From contig NZ_MKJY01000573.1 in the NCBI RefSeq assembly GCF_001942465.1, positions 1-37,657 on the forward strand: 37,657 bases of DNA, given 5' to 3'. Shown here one piece after another: positions 35,217 to 37,657 of this stretch (positions are counted from its first letter, which is position 1; each line of letters opens with the position of its first letter). Below the pieces are notes generated by a model that was not told where the DNA came from, ran no database searches, and saw nothing but the letters and a program-made list of their open reading frames with translations. Position numbers and translations under genes: made by a program. This DNA is from Actinomadura sp. CNU-125 (GTDB taxonomy: Bacteria > Actinomycetota > Actinomycetes > Streptosporangiales > Streptosporangiaceae).

Positions 35217-35324
35217 ACACCGGCCACACCAGCCCGCCCGTCCGTCCCCGCCCGGCCAGGTCTTCGGCGCCCCCGACCGTGCACCGAGCCCAAGCCGGGC
35301 GGCCCGCGGACGAGCAAGTGGAAC

Positions 35325-35364
35325 CCCCGGTGCGAGCCCCCTCCGCAGGGCCGCCGCACCGGGG
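35325..35364. terminator. Hairpin between convergent phoX and the DUF2703-like gene
   Basis: CCCCGGTGCG (35325-35334) and CGCACCGGGG (35355-35364) are exact inverted repeats with a 20-base loop. The position between two converging genes suits a bidirectional terminator; there is no T-run, as is common in actinomycetes. Confidence 0.55.
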
Positions 35365-35379
35365 TCTCCTGTCCTCGCG

Positions 35380-35910
35380 TCAGCCGCAGGGCACAGGGCC
35401 GCAGGTCGCGGTCGGCGCCGTATCGGCGGCAGCCGTGGCCCGCAGGTATGTACGGACGTACGGAGCCGGTCCTCCTTCCGCGAGGTAGGCGCCGAGGCGG
35501 CGACTGCGTTCCGCGACGGCCCGCAGCAAGAGGTCGAGCAGCGCCTCAGGCGCCGGCGATGCGCCGACCGTCCCCCGCCAGCTCCAGACACGGGCCTCCG
35601 ATCCGTCCGGATGCACCGGGCGCATCTCAAGCCCCTCGGCACGGATGGTCGGCGATGCCGTGATGCCCTGCTCGACCGCGTCGTCCCACGTGGTGATCTT
35701 GGACGCCGCAACGTCGATCACGATGCCGAGCCGCTCGGCGAACGGGCGGACAGCATCGATGGCCTCATGAAGCAGCGCGAGTGTCGCATCGCACGATCCG
35801 CACGAATCCTGATCCTCCATGGTCACGGTCCAGTACTCGACGATCAGCCGGACCCTGGACCGGTTACCAATGGAGACCGCCCCTGTATCGGCGACATCGT
35901 TGACAGTCAT
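35380..35910 (-). CDS. DUF2703-like small thioredoxin-fold protein, second gene after arsR
   Basis: A 176-residue protein from ATG 35910, overlapping the arsR stop (ATGA). It has RVRLIVEYWTVTMEDQDSCG then SCDATLALLHEAIDAVRPF, a C-x-x-C pair after a first beta strand, then GIVIDVAASKITTWDDAVEQ and GITASPTIRAEGLEMRP. The order strand, CxxC, helix, strand, cis-Pro-like TASPTI fits a thioredoxin fold and the DUF2703 group often found in arsenic loci. It ends in CGPVPCG, two more Cys that could bind metal. Function unproven; a thiol reductase or arsenic-binding role is plausible. Confidence 0.6.
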   Translation of the reverse strand: MTVNDVADTGAVSIGNRSRVRLIVEYWTVTMEDQDSCGSCDATLALLHEAIDAVRPFAERLGIVIDVAASKITTWDDAVEQGITASPTIRAEGLEMRPVHPDGSEARVWSWRGTVGASPAPEALLDLLLRAVAERSRRLGAYLAEGGPAPYVRTYLRATAAADTAPTATCGPVPCG

Positions 35911-36281
35911 GGGCTTCCTTCCTCGTCGGCAATGCTGTTCGAAGCGCAGGCGGACGAGCGGGCGAAGTCGTCCCGGGCACGATCGAGCGTGTCGGCGATA
36001 CCGCGCAGAGCCTCGCTCACGGCGTCGAACTGGATCTCGTACAAAACGCTCCGGCCGCTCTTGGCCGCCCGCAGCACACCGGCCGCCCGCAGAAGCGCCA
36101 GGTGCCGGGACACCACCGACAGATCCACATCGAGGCATTCGGCCAGCTCGGACACCGAGCAGGCACGGCACCGCTCCGCGAGCAGGTCGATGAGACGAAC
36201 CCGCGTGGGATCGCTCAAAGCCCGAAAGAGCTGATGGGACAGCACCGCACCGAGGTCGCCCACCCTTTCATCCTTGCTCAT
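35907..36281 (-). CDS. ArsR-family metalloregulator
   Basis: A 124-residue protein from ATG 36281. Winged-helix landmarks: LFRALSDPTRVRLIDLLAER, then VSELAECLDVDLSVVSRHLA and AAKSGRSVLYEI. The sensing region has RCRACSVSEL with two Cys, and a Cys also lies in the tail (SSACASNS). The palindrome TTGCAN6TGCAA abuts the ATG, so transcripts may be nearly leaderless and repression direct. It is cotranscribed with the DUF2703-like gene. The metal or metalloid ligand cannot be told from sequence alone. Confidence 0.88.
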   Translation of the reverse strand: MSKDERVGDLGAVLSHQLFRALSDPTRVRLIDLLAERCRACSVSELAECLDVDLSVVSRHLALLRAAGVLRAAKSGRSVLYEIQFDAVSEALRGIADTLDRARDDFARSSACASNSIADEEGSP

Positions 36282-36297
36282 TTGCACAACTATGCAA
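36282..36297. promoter_or_regulatory. Palindromic operator abutting an arsR-type start codon
   Basis: TTGCA (36282-36286) and TGCAA (36293-36297) are exact inverted repeats around six bases, and the first arm touches the ATG at 36281. It fits an ArsR/SmtB operator for autoregulation of the minus-strand gene. Confidence 0.6.
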
Positions 36298-36339
36298 GCT
36301 TTCGAGGGTGAGCGCAACCCCTTACTCGCCGCCCCTGCG

Positions 36340-36625
36340 ACCAGTGGGCGTCTGGCTGGTCCGGCAGGGGGGTGCGCGAGCATCGTGGCTGGTCGTGGAT
36401 TGGCGCGGGCGCCAGCAGGCTCGGGGTGCACGGATGCGTCGCCGCCTTCCAGCCCGATCCGAACTTCGGTTGCATCCTGGCCGCCTATGGCGGGGTCTTC
36501 GTCGCCGGCTCGCTCGCCCGGGGGTATGGCGATGGACGGCTTTCCCCGACCGGTGGTACGTCATCGGTGCCCTGGTATGCCTGGCAGGAGTCGCGGCCAT
36601 CATGTACGCACCGCGCGAGCACTGA
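36340..36625 (+). pseudogene. Remnant of a YnfA-family small membrane protein
   Basis: Across broken frames the stretch reads GVWLVRQG, then VREHRGWSWIGAGASRLGVH, then FQPDPNFGCILAAYGGVFVA and GSLARG. In another frame it continues PDRWYVIGALVCLAGVAAIM and ends MYAPREH. This is the UPF0060/YnfA signature over three of its four helices, with the N-terminus missing. YnfA proteins are small membrane proteins of the drug/metabolite transporter type. Because it is cut and shifted it is probably dead. Confidence 0.75.
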
Positions 36626-36701
36626 AGGCGAACTCCTGTCCCGAGCATCACGAAACAGCACAAGGCCGTGACGAAGCCGAGCGACCCCCGGCCCTTTGTG
36701 C

Positions 36702-36743
36702 CGTTCATCGGACGTTCACTCTCGTTCACCGGACATACACTCG
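36702..36743 (+). promoter_or_regulatory. Tandem 21-bp direct repeats, PHO-box-like, upstream of the last arsR-type gene
   Basis: Two 21-bp units (36702-36722 and 36723-36743) match at 17 positions. Within them GTTCATCGGAC, GTTCACTCTC and GTTCACCGGAC follow head to tail at 10-11 bp spacing, the pattern of actinomycete PHO boxes. They end 5 bases before the ATG at 36748. Confidence 0.55.
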
Positions 36744-36747
36744 CGGC

Positions 36748-37119
36748 ATGGACGATGGCGGCGTGACCCTGACCGCTCAGCACCAGCAGCCCGCGTCCGG
36801 CACCGATGCGTGCCACCCGCCGACCCCGATCACCCTCACCCCCATGCCCCGGTCGGAGGCCGAAGAGCGCGCGCGCACGTTCAAGGCGGTCTCCGACCCG
36901 ACACGGGTCCAGATCCTGGGCATGATCGAGGCCAGCCCGGACGGCGAGGCGTGCGTCTGCGACCTCACCACGCCGCTCGGCCTGCGGCAGCCGACCGTCA
37001 GCCACCACCTGAAGATCCTCACCGACGCCGGTCTCGTCACCCGCGAGAAGCGCGGAACATGGGTGTGGTACGCGATCGTTCCGGAGCGCCTGGACGCGCT
37101 GCGCGCACTGCTGCACTGA
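36748..37119 (+). CDS. ArsR-family regulator
   Basis: A 123-residue protein from ATG 36748 (GTG 36763 is an alternative). After a ~35-residue leader it has ARTFKAVSDPTRVQILGMIE, then GEACVCDLTTPLGLRQPTVS with the Cys-x-Cys sensing helix, then HHLKILTDAGLVTREKRGTW and VWYAIV. This ELCVCDL-type site is that of arsenite-responsive ArsR proteins. What it controls is unclear since its downstream neighbours are not in the window. The PHO-box-like repeats upstream suggest a link to phosphate state. Confidence 0.9.
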   Translation: MDDGGVTLTAQHQQPASGTDACHPPTPITLTPMPRSEAEERARTFKAVSDPTRVQILGMIEASPDGEACVCDLTTPLGLRQPTVSHHLKILTDAGLVTREKRGTWVWYAIVPERLDALRALLH

Positions 37120-37389
37120 CTTCTCACGTCCACCGCCCCGCCGACCGGCGGCCCGCATGCACGCCCAAGCGATGAGGGACGCATCGACGAGTCGGTCGCG
37201 GAACTGGGCACCGCGCCCGCAGAGGCGGCAGGTCATCGAGAGCAATACGCTGCGGGACGCACTGCCCGACGCGCCACGAGGGTCCCGAGGTCTCGCGCCC
37301 CGGACCGACCATCGCACGCTTCTCGAACGACCCCGCACGCCAGCCCGGGCCGGCTGACGAGGGGGGCTGCCGGCAACGAGCCACCTCAC

Positions 37390-37417
37390 ATATCGTCATT
37401 TTTGCATGTGACAATAT
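37390..37417. promoter_or_regulatory. AT-rich inverted repeat, possible metalloregulator operator
   Basis: ATATCGTCA (37390-37398) and TGACAATAT (37409-37417) are inverted repeats with one mismatch around ten bases, in a local AT-rich patch. The site resembles operators in front of metal-responsive genes and may serve the short frame at 37476 or a gene to the right. Confidence 0.35.
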
Positions 37418-37475
37418 ATGGGTGGATGGCGGGTCGCCGCCGAGGCAGAGTCTCGATCAGCGAAGGAGTCCTTGC

Positions 37476-37541
37476 GTGCAACATCAAGAAGGCATGGCCG
37501 GCCCCGAACTGGCCCACGAGGAGGATCGGAACGGTCAGTAG
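37476..37541 (+). CDS. Possible 21-residue peptide or leader
   Basis: GAAGGAG lies at good spacing before a GTG that opens 21 codons (VQHQEGMAGPELAHEEDRNG) and a TAG. It follows the AT-rich repeat at 37390. It could be a short leader, a truncated gene start, or chance. Confidence 0.25.
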   Translation: MQHQEGMAGPELAHEEDRNGQ

Positions 37542-37657
37542 CGACTGGCCCGGGAGTAGGTCAGACCAGATCGTGTGTTGTGAGGTGCCACGGATCTTCC
37601 GGACAGGGCCCCAACTAGAGTTGGGGAGAACCGGAAGGGAAGGTCGTTGGCACGACA

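Larger units (their letters stand above)
37120..37657. other. Mostly uncharacterised DNA at the right edge
   Basis: Nothing convincing as a gene is seen in 37120-37380. An AT-rich promoter-like patch follows (37388-37420) and a very short frame at 37476. The last bases read GAAGGGAAGGTCG and TTG GCA CGA, which could be the ribosome binding site and start of a gene continuing outside the window. Confidence 0.4.

Noticed and set aside
33782..35488. A 568-codon frame overlapping phoX
   Set aside because: Arg/Pro-rich shadow of phoX; it lacks recognisable sequence, and phoX carries the Tat signal and family motifs.
1..37657. CRISPR array or cas genes
   Set aside because: No regularly spaced direct repeats with unique spacers and no Cas-like proteins were seen; the tandem repeats at 36702 have no spacers.

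Overview
The window is about 37.7 kb of very GC-rich DNA (roughly 70% G+C by eye) with actinomycete hallmarks: DUF397 proteins paired with XRE/DUF5753 regulators, GTG starts, 4-bp start/stop overlaps, a mycobacterial-type ArsR-ArsC fusion and PHO-box-like repeats. A filamentous actinomycete (Streptosporangiales or Streptomyces relatives) is likely; nothing here fixes the genus.

Layout. (1) 1-2826: an IS256 transposase running off the left edge, a tyrosine integrase, and a tRNA-Arg(TCT) 3' half that looks like an attachment site. (2) 3629-12594, minus strand: the most interesting part, a three-gene pPIWI-RE island. It encodes a nuclease-type protein, a DinG/XPD-like Fe-S helicase with an N-terminal extra domain, and a prokaryotic PIWI-like protein with terminal R and E motifs. 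A dual-HTH regulator lies upstream and a perfect 17-bp hairpin downstream. (3) 12728-15653: transposase debris and a three-gene cassette of lower GC. (4) 15674-23836: two XRE/DUF5753 regulator modules, small conserved-looking genes (one with an RNA polymerase alpha-CTD-like domain), an APH-like kinase, and a 33-residue peptide gene translationally coupled to an ABC exporter. (5) 24319-28696: a divergent arsenic-resistance locus (arsR-acr3-flavin monooxygenase facing arsR::arsC-arsC-arsC). (6) 28752-35216: a pstSCAB operon, a response-regulator-like protein lacking its phosphoacceptor, and a PhoX phosphatase. A shared 16-bp palindromic motif precedes pstS (twice) and phoX. (7) 35380-37541: two more arsR-family genes, a small thioredoxin-like (DUF2703-like) protein, and a broken ynfA.

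The arsenic and phosphate genes make sense together. Arsenate enters as a phosphate mimic, the ArsC proteins reduce it, Acr3 exports arsenite, and a Pst system with PhoX secures phosphate supply. The pPIWI-RE genes are probably a nucleic-acid-targeting conflict system in a mobile region.

Caution for the reader: about eleven genes, including pstB and arsR, are interrupted by a single-base shift, most of them explained by loss of one G (or C) from a GG-containing run. This looks more like a sequence-quality bias than true decay, so genes joined across frames below are my reconstructions.
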